A stretch of DNA of 64,000 nt from Flavimobilis rhizosphaerae. GTDB lineage: Bacteria > Actinomycetota > Actinomycetes > Actinomycetales > Cellulomonadaceae. The DNA lies in contig NZ_JACZDF010000006.1 in the NCBI RefSeq assembly GCF_014852685.1, positions 1 through 64,000 of the forward strand. The letters are read 5' to 3'. The position numbers were made by a program, and so were the translations under genes. Below, one piece after another: positions 35,421 through 43,749 of the stretch. The stretch's first letter is position 1; the number at the start of each line of letters is the position of its first letter. The notes below the pieces were generated by a model. It was not told the origin of the DNA. It saw only the letters and a list, made by a program, of their open reading frames with translations, and ran no database searches.

Positions 35421-38251
35421 CGCTCACCGCCGAGCGGCCCGCTCCTGTCGTCCCCGAAGATCCCGCCGGAGGGAGACGCTCGCGGGTCCCGTGGCGCGTC
35501 GCCGGGCGACTCGCCCGCCGCACCGTCCGGCGCAGCCGCGGCCGCACCGCCCTCGTCGCAGGCCTCCTCGCGCTCCCGCTCGCCTTCTCGACGCTCATGC
35601 TCGTCTCCTACGCCACGCAGTCGCAGCCCGCCGACCCCGCGGACCGCCTCGACGCCGGCGTCGAGGCAGAGCTGGAGTGGCGAGGTGGGCCTGTCCTCCA
35701 GTCCGGACCCGACCCCGTCGACGACGTCTCTCTCACGACAGAGCCCGAGGCTCTCACCTGGGAGGAGGGCCTCGTCCGGATCCTCGACGTTCTCCCCGCA
35801 GCCAGCGGGTCGGCCACCGGTGGTTGCGCGAGCGGCTACGTCCCCGGCAACGGCGGCGGCACGAACGTGTCGACATGCACCTACCTGCCGATCGGCGCGG
35901 GTGGCGGTGTCCTTGCTGGCCGTGCCCCGACGACACCCACCGAGGCGCTCGCGCCCGCAGGTGGCCGGTGGCAGATCGGCGCGACCGTCGATCTCGTCCT
36001 CGACGGGGCATCCGTGCCGCTCACCGTCATCGGCACGTACGACCCGGGTACCTACATGATCCACGAAGACCTCCGGGTCGGCGCCAGCAGCAAGACGCCC
36101 GCGCTCGAGGACGTCACCGTGAGGCTCACCTCTCCGGCCGTCACCTGGGCCGACGTCGTCCGGCTCAACGAGGCGGGTTTCGTGGCGGTCGCGCGCGCCG
36201 CGCTCCTCGATCCGCCGGCCGACGCGGACATCCCTTTCCTCGCCCAGGGGCACACCATCAGGTCCTACGACGAGCCCTCGAACGGCGCCGACCTCGCGGT
36301 CGTCACGCTCGGCCTCGCCGCGATCCTCCTCCTCATCGTCCTCGTCGTCGGCCCCGCCCAGGTCGTCGGGGTCCGCCGCCAGACCCGCACGTACGCCCTC
36401 CTCGCGGCGACCGGCGCCGACGCCCGCACCCTGCGCTGGATCGTCCTGCTCAGCGCCGCGCTCCAGGGGCTCGTCGCCGCGGTCTGCGGCATCGGGCTCG
36501 GGCTCGCCGTCGTCCTCACCCTGCAGGAGGTCGCACCCAACGTCCTCACCGGGAGCACGGTCGAGGTCGTCGTCCCGTGGCTGCAGCTCGCCGGGATCGC
36601 GCTCCTCAGCGTGCTGCTCGTCGTTGCGGCGGCGCTCGTCCCCGCCCGCACCGCGAGCAGGCTCGACGTCGTGCGCGTCCTCGCCGGACGACGTGGCGAG
36701 GCACCTCCGCGCAGGCGCACGCCGCTCGTCGGCCTCGGCCTCCTCGCGCTGGGGCTCATGCTCGGCGTCTGGGCGGTCCTCAGCACGTCGGCCGTCGCGG
36801 TCGTCGGCACGCTGGCCGCCGTCGTCGTCGGGCTCCTGCTGTGCGCCGGCGGGCTCGTCGCGGGCGCCGCGCGCATCCTCGCGCCGCGCACGTCGCTGCC
36901 CGTTCGGCTCGCGCTGCGCGACGCCGCCCGGCACCGGTCACGCTCGGTCGCGGCCGTCTGCGCCGTGACGGCTGCCGCCGCGACGCTCGTCGGGGCGAGC
37001 CTCATCGTCGCGAGCGACACCGCTCGCTACCAGGCCGCCCGGACCTTCGCCGCCGGTCACGGCGTCGTCGTCACGTACCTCGGGCACGAGGTCGTCGACG
37101 GCGCGCCGATGCTCGCTGACGTCGAGAAGGCCGTCCGCGCCACCGATCCCGGGGCCGGCACCGACCGTGTCCTCGCGATCGGGACGACGCGGCCAGGCTT
37201 CGAGGCACCCGTCCCGCTCTCGTGGGACGACGGCTCCGTCGAGGTCGATCCCAACGTCGACCTCGTCTGCCCGGCCTACCTGCCCGGTGCTGAGATGGCC
37301 GCTGACGTGGTCGACCGCCTCGTCCGTGAGGACCCTCGCTGCGCCCCCGGGATCGAGCAGCGCTACGGCACGGGATGGATGGCGCAGACGTTCGTCGACG
37401 ACGGCACGTGGACCGGTGCGTCCGGGCTTGCGGACTCCGAGGTGATCGCCTCCGCGCTCGCCTCCGGCCGGGCCGTCGTCGCGGACCGTACGAACGTCCA
37501 GGACGACGGCACGATCCGGGTGCGCTACGTCCCCGCGACCGACGACGACACGGACACCGACGACGACACGGACACCGAAGGGACCGACACCGATGGGACC
37601 GGCGTTGCCGGCCCTGACGCCGGCGCCTGGACGACCGTGCCCGCGCTCCACGTCCCCGTGCTCGAACGCACCGGCTACAGGACGATCCTGCCGCCCGCCG
37701 TCGTCGCCGACCTCGGCCTCGCGAGCGTGCCTGTCGGCCTCCTCACGCGACCTTCGTCGCCGGACCGAGCGGCAGCCGTCGAGAGCGCCGCGAAGAGCGC
37801 GGCCGGGAGCCGTGGCTGGACGAACGTCGAGGACTTCGCGGAGAGCGGCAACCCCACGCTCACCGCGGTGATCCTCGGAGCATCGTTCGTCCTCGGCATC
37901 GGCACCGCGGGCCTCGTGCTCCTGCTCGTCGCCGGGGAGGCGCGAGCGGACCTCGCGGTCCTCTCCGCCGTCGGAGCCGCCCCCCGGACCCGGCGCCGCC
38001 TCCTCGCCGCCCAGGCCGGCGTGCTCGTCGCGATCGGCACGGCACTCGGGTCGGTCGTCGGGCTCGTCGGCGCCGCCGGGTTCGTCGCGCTCTCCGCCCG
38101 ACGGAACGACGGGCTCGTCGACCCCACCTGGACGCTCGTCGCACCGTGGTGGCAGGTCGTCGGGATCGTCGTCCTCCTGCCCGTCGGCGCGTGGCTCACC
38201 GGCTGGCTCACCACCCGGTCGCGCATGCCCCGTCCGAGCGAGGTGCGGTAG
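35417..38251 (+). CDS. FtsX-like ABC permease
   Basis: The 944-residue protein has an N-terminal membrane helix (RTALVAGLLALPLAFSTLML), a large extracytoplasmic domain, and a first FtsX block near residues 295-410. A long middle membrane region, a second extracytoplasmic domain and a final FtsX block of three helices near 815-935 follow. Two FtsX units in one chain match the usual single-gene actinobacterial permease. The second outer domain holds an Asp/Thr-rich run encoded by two identical 18-bp repeats (37541-37576). GTG 35417 overlaps the ATPase stop. Confidence 0.92.
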   Translation: MTLTAERPAPVVPEDPAGGRRSRVPWRVAGRLARRTVRRSRGRTALVAGLLALPLAFSTLMLVSYATQSQPADPADRLDAGVEAELEWRGGPVLQSGPDPVDDVSLTTEPEALTWEEGLVRILDVLPAASGSATGGCASGYVPGNGGGTNVSTCTYLPIGAGGGVLAGRAPTTPTEALAPAGGRWQIGATVDLVLDGASVPLTVIGTYDPGTYMIHEDLRVGASSKTPALEDVTVRLTSPAVTWADVVRLNEAGFVAVARAALLDPPADADIPFLAQGHTIRSYDEPSNGADLAVVTLGLAAILLLIVLVVGPAQVVGVRRQTRTYALLAATGADARTLRWIVLLSAALQGLVAAVCGIGLGLAVVLTLQEVAPNVLTGSTVEVVVPWLQLAGIALLSVLLVVAAALVPARTASRLDVVRVLAGRRGEAPPRRRTPLVGLGLLALGLMLGVWAVLSTSAVAVVGTLAAVVVGLLLCAGGLVAGAARILAPRTSLPVRLALRDAARHRSRSVAAVCAVTAAAATLVGASLIVASDTARYQAARTFAAGHGVVVTYLGHEVVDGAPMLADVEKAVRATDPGAGTDRVLAIGTTRPGFEAPVPLSWDDGSVEVDPNVDLVCPAYLPGAEMAADVVDRLVREDPRCAPGIEQRYGTGWMAQTFVDDGTWTGASGLADSEVIASALASGRAVVADRTNVQDDGTIRVRYVPATDDDTDTDDDTDTEGTDTDGTGVAGPDAGAWTTVPALHVPVLERTGYRTILPPAVVADLGLASVPVGLLTRPSSPDRAAAVESAAKSAAGSRGWTNVEDFAESGNPTLTAVILGASFVLGIGTAGLVLLLVAGEARADLAVLSAVGAAPRTRRRLLAAQAGVLVAIGTALGSVVGLVGAAGFVALSARRNDGLVDPTWTLVAPWWQVVGIVVLLPVGAWLTGWLTTRSRMPRPSEVR
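37541..37602 (+). repeat. Asp/Thr-rich tandem repeat in the permease gene
   Basis: Bases 37541-37558 and 37559-37576 are identical 18-bp units encoding DDDTDT, followed by degenerate copies. It is a likely slippage-prone surface linker. Confidence 0.8.
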
Positions 38252-38263
38252 GCCGTGGGAGCT

Positions 38264-38962
38264 TCAGCCGCGCGGCCCGACGATCGCCGTGCCGACGCGC
38301 ACGATCGTCGCGCCTTCCGCGACGGCCCACTCCAGGTCGCCGCTCATGCCCATCGACAGCTCGGTCGCGCCCTGCGCACCCTGCGCGACCACCTCGTCGC
38401 GCAGGGCGCGCAGGCGCGCGTAACCTGCCCGGACCTCGGCCTCGACGGGGGAGTTGCGCCCGATCGTCATGAGGCCACGCAGCCGCAGGCCGTCCGTCGC
38501 GGCGACCTCGAGCGCGAGGTCGAGCGCCTCGTCGGGGGAGACGCCCGACTTCTGCGGCTCGCCCGACACGTTGACCTGCACGAGGACGTCGAGCGTGCGG
38601 CCGTCGCGCACGCAGCGCGCGCCGAGCGCCGCCGCGAGCGAGGTCGTGTGCACTGTCTCGACGCACGCGACGTGCCGCAGCGCCGCATTGATCTTGTTCG
38701 ACTGCAGCGGGCCGATGAGGTGAACCTGGGGCGGGGCGTCGAGCACCTCGAGCGCAGGTGCCTTCGCGACGATCTCCTGGACGCGTGACTCGCAGAGGAC
38801 ACGTGCACCGGCCGCGACGGTCTCGAGCGTCCGGGCGACGTCGACGGATTTCGTCGCGACGGCGAGCGTCACCTCGTCCGCGGCCCGGCCGGCCGCCTCC
38901 GCGGCGGCCGCGACACGGTCGACCTGACGGGCGAGGGCGGCGGCGATGTCCCAGGTGCTCAC
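38264..38962 (-). CDS. PLP homeostasis protein, YggS/PROSC family
   Basis: The 232-residue alanine-racemase-N-like protein binds pyridoxal phosphate through the Lys in LAVATKSVD (near residue 38). It also has LIGPLQSNKI, VQVNVSGEPQKSG and LSMGMSGDLEWAVAEGATIVRVGTAI, the full YggS signature. It buffers free PLP and affects amino-acid pools, with no racemase activity in known members. The start is GTG 38962 with TAGGAT 8 nt upstream (38971-38976), so it is probably leaderless. Confidence 0.94.
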   Translation of the reverse strand: MSTWDIAAALARQVDRVAAAAEAAGRAADEVTLAVATKSVDVARTLETVAAGARVLCESRVQEIVAKAPALEVLDAPPQVHLIGPLQSNKINAALRHVACVETVHTTSLAAALGARCVRDGRTLDVLVQVNVSGEPQKSGVSPDEALDLALEVAATDGLRLRGLMTIGRNSPVEAEVRAGYARLRALRDEVVAQGAQGATELSMGMSGDLEWAVAEGATIVRVGTAIVGPRG

Positions 38963-38977
38963 GACCGGTCATCCTAG

Positions 38978-39004
38978 TGCGGTCGGTGCGGTCGGTGCGG
39001 TCAG
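38978..39004. repeat. Three 9-bp tandem repeats (TGCGGTCGG)
   Basis: Three consecutive TGCGGTCRG units lie just upstream of the yggS -10 box, where a -35 would fall, and end at the stop region of the DUF6328 gene. Confidence 0.75.
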
Positions 39005-39516
39005 CGGCGCGCGATCCAGCGGGGCACTCCGAGCCACAGCGTCGAGAGCCCCACGAGCACCGCACCCGCGGCCATGAGCCCCTCGACGCGCCCCAGGACG
39101 ACGTCGAACACGAGCGCCGCGGCACCCGTCATGAGCAGCCCGACGAGCACGAGGCACGCGCGCGCGATGCGGTCACCCGCCTCGACGAGACGTTCCTTCT
39201 GCCCCTGCCGGAACAACGAGCGGTGCGCGCGCACCGGCAGCACGAGCACGCCCGTCGTCGTCACCGCCGCGACGACGAGCCCGAGGAACAGCGTCCGCTG
39301 GTACTCGTCGAGCGTGTCGAACCTCGCCTGGAACGGCAGCGTGAGGAGGAACCCCGTGAGGATCTGCACGCCCGTCTGCACGATGCGCATCTCCTGGAGC
39401 AGCTCGTCCCAGTTGCGGTCGGCACGCTCGACGCGCGTCTCGTCACGGCCGACCGACGACGACTGCTCCTGCGCGTCGTCGTGCGGCGTCCGACCGCCTG
39501 TCTGCCCGTCGGGCAT
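39001..39516 (-). CDS. DUF6328-like membrane protein
   Basis: The 171-residue protein has a charged N terminus and then ELLQEMRIVQTGVQILTGFLLTLPFQARF, the signature of this actinobacterial family. Three or four membrane segments follow (LFLGLVVAAVTTTGVLVLPV, ARACLVLVGLLMTGAAALVF, GLMAAGAVLVGLSTLWLGV). ATG 39516 is preceded by GAACAGGTGG. Function is unknown. It diverges from the DUF2079 gene; 39517-39652 holds the shared promoters but no clear motif. Confidence 0.82.
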   Translation of the reverse strand: MPDGQTGGRTPHDDAQEQSSSVGRDETRVERADRNWDELLQEMRIVQTGVQILTGFLLTLPFQARFDTLDEYQRTLFLGLVVAAVTTTGVLVLPVRAHRSLFRQGQKERLVEAGDRIARACLVLVGLLMTGAAALVFDVVLGRVEGLMAAGAVLVGLSTLWLGVPRWIARR

Positions 39517-39652
39517 GGTCACCACCTGTTCTTGGGCCGCACCGGGCGGCAGCCAGCATGACGCGCTCGCCCTCTGCGAGCGCGAGCATAGTCGTCGCTC
39601 GGCGCGAGCGCGCGGGTCGAAGCCGCCGCGGCTGTGCGCAAAGATAGGCGCC

Positions 39653-41254
39653 ATGACAGTGCGACCCCCGGACGCCCCCGCGGACACCCCCGTTGACGGC
39701 TCTGCTGACGATGTGGCGGCCCTGGACGGCGGGGGAGCGACGACCCTCGTCGACGAGGCCGCCGCTCCGGGCGAGACGGCTACTCCGGGCGAGACGGCCG
39801 CTCCTCGCGAGACGGCGGCCCTGGACGAGACGGGCGCAGGCGCCGATCCGCGCGTCGAACGCCCGTCGCTGTGGCCCGCGGTCGCGGTCGCCGTCGTCGC
39901 GCTCGCCGCCTACCTCACGCTGAGCCTCGCCCGCTGGCACCGCTGGGACACGCCCAGCTGGGACAACGGGATCTTCGAGCAGGCGATCCGCGGCTGGGCC
40001 GGGCTCGGATGGCCCGTCGTCGACATCAAGGGTGACGGCTACATCCAGCTCGGTGACCACTGGTCACCGCTCCTCGTCGTCATCGCGCCGTTCTACCGGA
40101 TGTTCCCGAGCCCCGTGACGCTCCTCGTCGCCCAGGCGGTGCTCGTCGCGATCTCCGTCGTCCCCCTCACGCACGCCGCGAGGCGCTGGCTCGGACGATC
40201 CGCGGGTCTCGCCGTCGGCGTCGCCTACGCGGCGAGCTGGGGCGTGCAGTCCGCGATCGACGTGCAGTTCCACGAGTACGCGCTCGCGGCCCCGATCCTC
40301 GCGTTCGGGCTCGCCGCCGCGCTCGACGGCAAGTGGCGCCGCGCATGCCTGTGGATCCTCCTGCTGCTCGGCGTCAAGGAGGACATGGGGCTCACCGTCG
40401 CGGGCTTCGGCGTCGTCCTGTGGTGCTGGGGCGAACGACGACGTGCATGGCAGATGGTCACTGCCGGGCTCGGCGGCATGGCGCTCACGCTGTTCGTCCT
40501 CATCCCGATCTTCAACCCCTGGAACCGGTACGACTACTGGGGCAAGCTCGGCGAGGAGGGTGCCGCAGGCGCTCCGCAGGGCCTCGCCGGGCTCGTCGAC
40601 GGCGCGTGGCGGATCTTCACGAACCTCCTCGTCCCCGAGGTGAAGATCGAGACGCTGCTGCTGCTGCTCGTCGTCACGGCGTTCGCGGCGCTGCGCTCGC
40701 CGCTCCTGCTCATGATCGTCCCGACGATGCTCTGGCGGTACGCAGGGTCCACCGAGTACTACTGGGGCTCGACGTGGCACTACTCGCTCATCCTCATGCC
40801 GATTATCTTCGCGGCGACGATCGACGGCACGCGGCTCCTGCGCACCTCGTCGCACGCCGCGGCACGCGGGTTCGCGCGAGCCGTGCCCGCGCTCACCGTC
40901 GTCGTCGCGGCGCTGCTCGTGCCCCGCTTCCCGTTCGGTGACCTCGTCGACCCCGCGACCTACGAGCGCCCTGCCCACGTCGCGGCGGGCGAGCGCGCGC
41001 TCGCGTCGATCCCGGTCGGGGCGAGCGTCGCGAGCGACCTCGGGCTCATCGTCCACCTCACCTCGGACCGCACCGTCTACTGGATCGGCACCGAGTCCGA
41101 CGTCCAGCCCGAGTACGTCGCGATCCGCACGTGGTCCGGCTGGGGCGGGAACCCGCCCGACGACGTCGCCGCGTACGCGGCCTCACGCTTCGGCGGCGTC
41201 TACGAGACGTCGTTCGACGACGGTGGGTACGCGGTCGCGCGACGCATCGGCTGA
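39653..41254 (+). CDS. DUF2079 integral membrane protein
   Basis: The 533-residue protein has about ten membrane segments. Motifs near the first loop, WDNGIFEQAIRGW and GDHWSPLLVVIAPFYR, and FHEYALAAPILAFGLAA are hallmarks of DUF2079, a GT-C-like family of putative glycosyl or polyprenyl-sugar transferases. The acidic residues after the first helix fit that fold. The cytoplasmic N terminus carries four 6-residue repeats ending in ETA. Substrate unknown. Confidence 0.88.
   Translation: MTVRPPDAPADTPVDGSADDVAALDGGGATTLVDEAAAPGETATPGETAAPRETAALDETGAGADPRVERPSLWPAVAVAVVALAAYLTLSLARWHRWDTPSWDNGIFEQAIRGWAGLGWPVVDIKGDGYIQLGDHWSPLLVVIAPFYRMFPSPVTLLVAQAVLVAISVVPLTHAARRWLGRSAGLAVGVAYAASWGVQSAIDVQFHEYALAAPILAFGLAAALDGKWRRACLWILLLLGVKEDMGLTVAGFGVVLWCWGERRRAWQMVTAGLGGMALTLFVLIPIFNPWNRYDYWGKLGEEGAAGAPQGLAGLVDGAWRIFTNLLVPEVKIETLLLLLVVTAFAALRSPLLLMIVPTMLWRYAGSTEYYWGSTWHYSLILMPIIFAATIDGTRLLRTSSHAAARGFARAVPALTVVVAALLVPRFPFGDLVDPATYERPAHVAAGERALASIPVGASVASDLGLIVHLTSDRTVYWIGTESDVQPEYVAIRTWSGWGGNPPDDVAAYAASRFGGVYETSFDDGGYAVARRIG
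39764..39835 (+). repeat. Four 18-bp repeats encoding PGETA-type units
   Basis: The units encode APGETA, TPGETA, APRETA and ALDETG, in frame at the N terminus of the DUF2079 protein. Confidence 0.8.
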
Positions 41255-41342
41255 GGCGGCGGGCGCACGGCGTCGGCTTCGGCGTGGCAGGCGCAGGGCG
41301 TCGGCGTGGCGGGAGCGTGGAGCCGATGTCGGGGGCTGTTCC

Positions 41343-41348
41343 TAGGAT
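41343..41348 (+). promoter_or_regulatory. yccF -10 box TAGGAT (leaderless)
   Basis: TAGGAT ends 6 nt before ATG 41355. Confidence 0.55.
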
Positions 41349-41354
41349 GGTCGC

Positions 41355-41741
41355 ATGCGCACGCTTCTCAACGTCATCTGGCTCGTCCTCGCCGGCTTCT
41401 GGCTCGCCATCGGCTACGCCGTCGCGGGCGTCATCTGCTGCGTGCTCATCGTGACGATCCCGTGGGGCATCGCGTCGTTCCGCATCGCCTCGTACGCGCT
41501 GTGGCCCTTCGGGCGGACGGTCGTGCGCAAGCCGGGCACGCAGGTGATGTCGACGCTCGGCAACATCGTGTGGTTGCTCGTCGCCGGGATCTGGCTCGCG
41601 ATCGGACACGTCACGACGGGCATCGCGCTGTGCGTGACGATCATCGGCATCCCCCTGGGCATCGCGAACTTCAAGCTCGTGCCCGTGTCGCTCCTGCCGC
41701 TCGGCGCGGAGATCGTGCCGACGGACCGAGCCTTCGCGTGA
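41355..41741 (+). CDS. yccF: YccF-domain membrane protein
   Basis: The 128-residue protein carries two YccF repeats: LNVIWLVLAGFWLAIGYAVAG...TIPWGIASFRIASYALWPFG, then LGNIVWLLVAGIWLAIGHVTTGIALCVTIIGIPLGIANFKL. The family is widespread in inner membranes with no settled function. Its stop overlaps the GTG of the epimerase gene, so the two are coupled. Confidence 0.92.
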   Translation: MRTLLNVIWLVLAGFWLAIGYAVAGVICCVLIVTIPWGIASFRIASYALWPFGRTVVRKPGTQVMSTLGNIVWLLVAGIWLAIGHVTTGIALCVTIIGIPLGIANFKLVPVSLLPLGAEIVPTDRAFA

Positions 41742-42775
41742 CGGACGCCGTGCAGAGGCCGCGCCGCGTGCTCGTCCTCGGGGGCACGGCATGGCTCGGT
41801 CGCGCCATCGTCACGGAGCTGCTCGCGGGAGGGTCCGACGTCGTGTGCCTCGCGCGCGGCTCGTCGGGCGACGTGCCCGAGGGCGCGACGCTCGTGCGCG
41901 CGGACCGGACCGAGGCCGGCGCCTACGACGCCGTGGCGTCGGAGGAGTGGGACGAGGTCGTCGAGCTCGCGTACCTAACCGAGCTCGTAGGTCCCGCGCT
42001 CGACGCGCTCGCGGACAGTGCCCGGCACTGGACGCTCGTCTCGAGCGTCTCCGTGTACGCCCGCGACGACGTGGCAGGGGACGACGAGTCGGCCCCGCTC
42101 GTCGAGCCGACCGACCCGTCCGACTACGCGCACGCCAAGGTCCTCGCCGAGCGTGCGACGTGCGAGAGGCTGAGCGATCGGCTCCTCGTCGTACGGCCAG
42201 GGCTCATCGTCGGGCCCGGCGACGGCAGCGACCGGTTCGGCTACTGGCCCGCGCGGTTCGCACGCGGAGGGACCGTGCTCGTGCCGGAGACGAGGCAACG
42301 AGCGGTGCAGGTCGTCGATGTCCGTGATCTCGCGGCGTTCGTCGTGCGTGCGGCCGTACGCGGTGTCGTCGGTGTCGTCGATGCGGTCGGGGAGCCGTGG
42401 TCGTTCGACGACGTGCTCGGGCTCGTGGGTGAGGTCGCCGACGCGCGTGCGACGGCGGAGCCGGGCGGAGCCGCAGCGAGGGAGGTGGTGGTGGCCGACG
42501 ACGCCTGGCTGCTGGCGCACGACGTGCGCTGGTGGGCGGGACCACGGTCGCTGCCCCTCTGGCTGCCCGTCGAGGCTGTGGGGTTCGCGCGCCGCGCGGG
42601 AGTGCGGTTCCGCGAGCTCGACGGTCCGCGGACGACGATGCGTGAGACCGTCGAGCGGGTGCTCGACGACGAGGTGCAGCGCGGCCTCGACCGCGAGCGG
42701 CGGTCAGGTTTGCCGGCGCAGCTGGAGGCAGCGCTCGTGCGGGAGCTCGTCGCTGGGAAGGTCAGTCGCGACTGA
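41738..42775 (+). CDS. NAD-dependent epimerase/reductase family protein
   Basis: The 345-residue extended-SDR protein has a nucleotide loop VLVLGGTAWLGRAIVTELL at the N terminus and the catalytic-type SSVSVYAR. In place of YxxxK it has YAHAKVLAE (Tyr-x3-Lys is present). It resembles actinobacterial sugar-nucleotide epimerase/reductase-like proteins of unknown substrate. GTG 41738 overlaps the yccF stop by 4 bases; its 3' end overlaps the convergent ybaK gene by 14 bases. Confidence 0.85.
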   Translation: MTDAVQRPRRVLVLGGTAWLGRAIVTELLAGGSDVVCLARGSSGDVPEGATLVRADRTEAGAYDAVASEEWDEVVELAYLTELVGPALDALADSARHWTLVSSVSVYARDDVAGDDESAPLVEPTDPSDYAHAKVLAERATCERLSDRLLVVRPGLIVGPGDGSDRFGYWPARFARGGTVLVPETRQRAVQVVDVRDLAAFVVRAAVRGVVGVVDAVGEPWSFDDVLGLVGEVADARATAEPGGAAAREVVVADDAWLLAHDVRWWAGPRSLPLWLPVEAVGFARRAGVRFRELDGPRTTMRETVERVLDDEVQRGLDRERRSGLPAQLEAALVRELVAGKVSRD

Positions 42776-43256
42776 GGGCAGCCGTCGTCGCGTCCGTGAG
42801 CGCGACGAGGTCGGCGGGCGCGAGCCCGACATCGAGGCCTCTGCGACCGGCGGAGACGTAGACGATCGCGTGGTCGAGCGCGGACTCGTCGACGACCGTC
42901 CGCAGGCGCTGCTTCTGGCCGAGCGGGCTAATGCCGCCAACGACATAGCCGGTTGCGCGCTCTGCAGCGGCGGGGTCGGCCATCTCGGCCTTCTTCGCGC
43001 CGACGGCGCGTGCGAGCGCCTTGAGGTCGAGTCGACCGTCGACGGGGACGACGCCGACAGTGAGGCGGCCGTCGGCGAGCGCGAGAAGCGTCTTGAAGAC
43101 CTGTGCGGGTGGGACACCGATCGCTGCGGCGGCCTCGAGGCCGTAGCCGACCTCGGTCGACGGATCGTGCTCGTACGCGTGGACGGTGTGGGTGACGCGT
43201 GCGCGATCGAGGGCGACGAGGGCAGGCGTGCCGGACGGGGTCGATTTCTTGGCCAC
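42762..43256 (-). CDS. ybaK: Cys-tRNA(Pro)/aminoacyl-tRNA deacylase, YbaK/EbsC family
   Basis: The 164-residue protein has the YbaK pattern: VTHTVHAYEHDPS, VFKTLLALADGRLTVGVVPVDGRLDLKALARAVGAKKAEMAD, and the C-terminal GYVVGGISPLGQKQRLRTVVDESA with the key Lys in AKKAEMAD-type context. It hydrolyses mischarged Cys-tRNA(Pro) as a trans-editing factor. GTG 43256 begins AKKSTPSGTPA, the normal N terminus; the frame runs on upstream through a repeat-rich stretch without support. Confidence 0.92.
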   Translation of the reverse strand: MAKKSTPSGTPALVALDRARVTHTVHAYEHDPSTEVGYGLEAAAAIGVPPAQVFKTLLALADGRLTVGVVPVDGRLDLKALARAVGAKKAEMADPAAAERATGYVVGGISPLGQKQRLRTVVDESALDHAIVYVSAGRRGLDVGLAPADLVALTDATTAALSRD

Positions 43257-43309
43257 GGCGCAGGTGTACCGCGAGGGGGAGGCCGGCAGCAACTTCGACG
43301 CGTCGCGTG

Positions 43310-43430
43310 CGTGACGCGGCGTGCCCTGCGTGCGTGACTCGGCGTGCTCGGCGCGCGTGGCGGGCGTGCCCTGCGTGCGCGGCGGGCGTGCCCTGCGTGC
43401 GCGGGGACGAGCGTGCTCGAGCGTGCCGGC
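43310..43430. repeat. CGTGC-rich repeat tract
   Basis: The tract is built of GGCGTGCCCTGCGTGCG-like units, including two perfect tandem 22-bp copies (43359-43380 and 43381-43402). It lies in the 490-base region between ybaK and the DUF222 gene, where I see no gene; 43480-43530 also has repeats of GGGCGTCCCGCCG. Confidence 0.75.
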
Positions 43431-43636
43431 GACGGAGATGGCCGGTGGGCGCCCGCCGTGGTGTGGGGCACGCTTCGCGCAAGGGCGTCCCGCCGCCCAG
43501 GGGCGTCCCGCCGCGCACGGACTTTCCTCTGCGCACGTGGCTCTCCTGCGGCTCCCGGGCACGGACACGTCGCAGGAGCGGTCTTCCTCCGCGCACGGGG
43601 TGAGCTGGAGGTGAGATGTCGATCCCGGCGAGGATA

Positions 43637-43652
43637 TCGAACAGGCGTTCGA
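43637..43652. promoter_or_regulatory. LexA (SOS) box upstream of the DUF222/HNH gene
   Basis: TCGAAC-AGGC-GTTCGA is a perfect match to the mycobacterial/actinobacterial LexA consensus TCGAAC-N4-GTTCGA. The palindrome extends to 9-bp arms (ATATCGAAC / GTTCGATAT, 43634-43655). It lies about 100 bases before the DUF222/HNH start. Confidence 0.85.
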
Positions 43653-43749
43653 TATTCTGGGTATGTCGCCCCAGGTGAGCGACGCGGCGTGAGCTGACAC
43701 GCGACGAGACGACGATGCGCAGGATGCAGCGCTGACGGGGGTGACGGCG

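Noticed and set aside
43310-43430. CRISPR array
   Set aside because: Units are short, imperfect and directly adjacent, with no unique spacers and no cas genes nearby.
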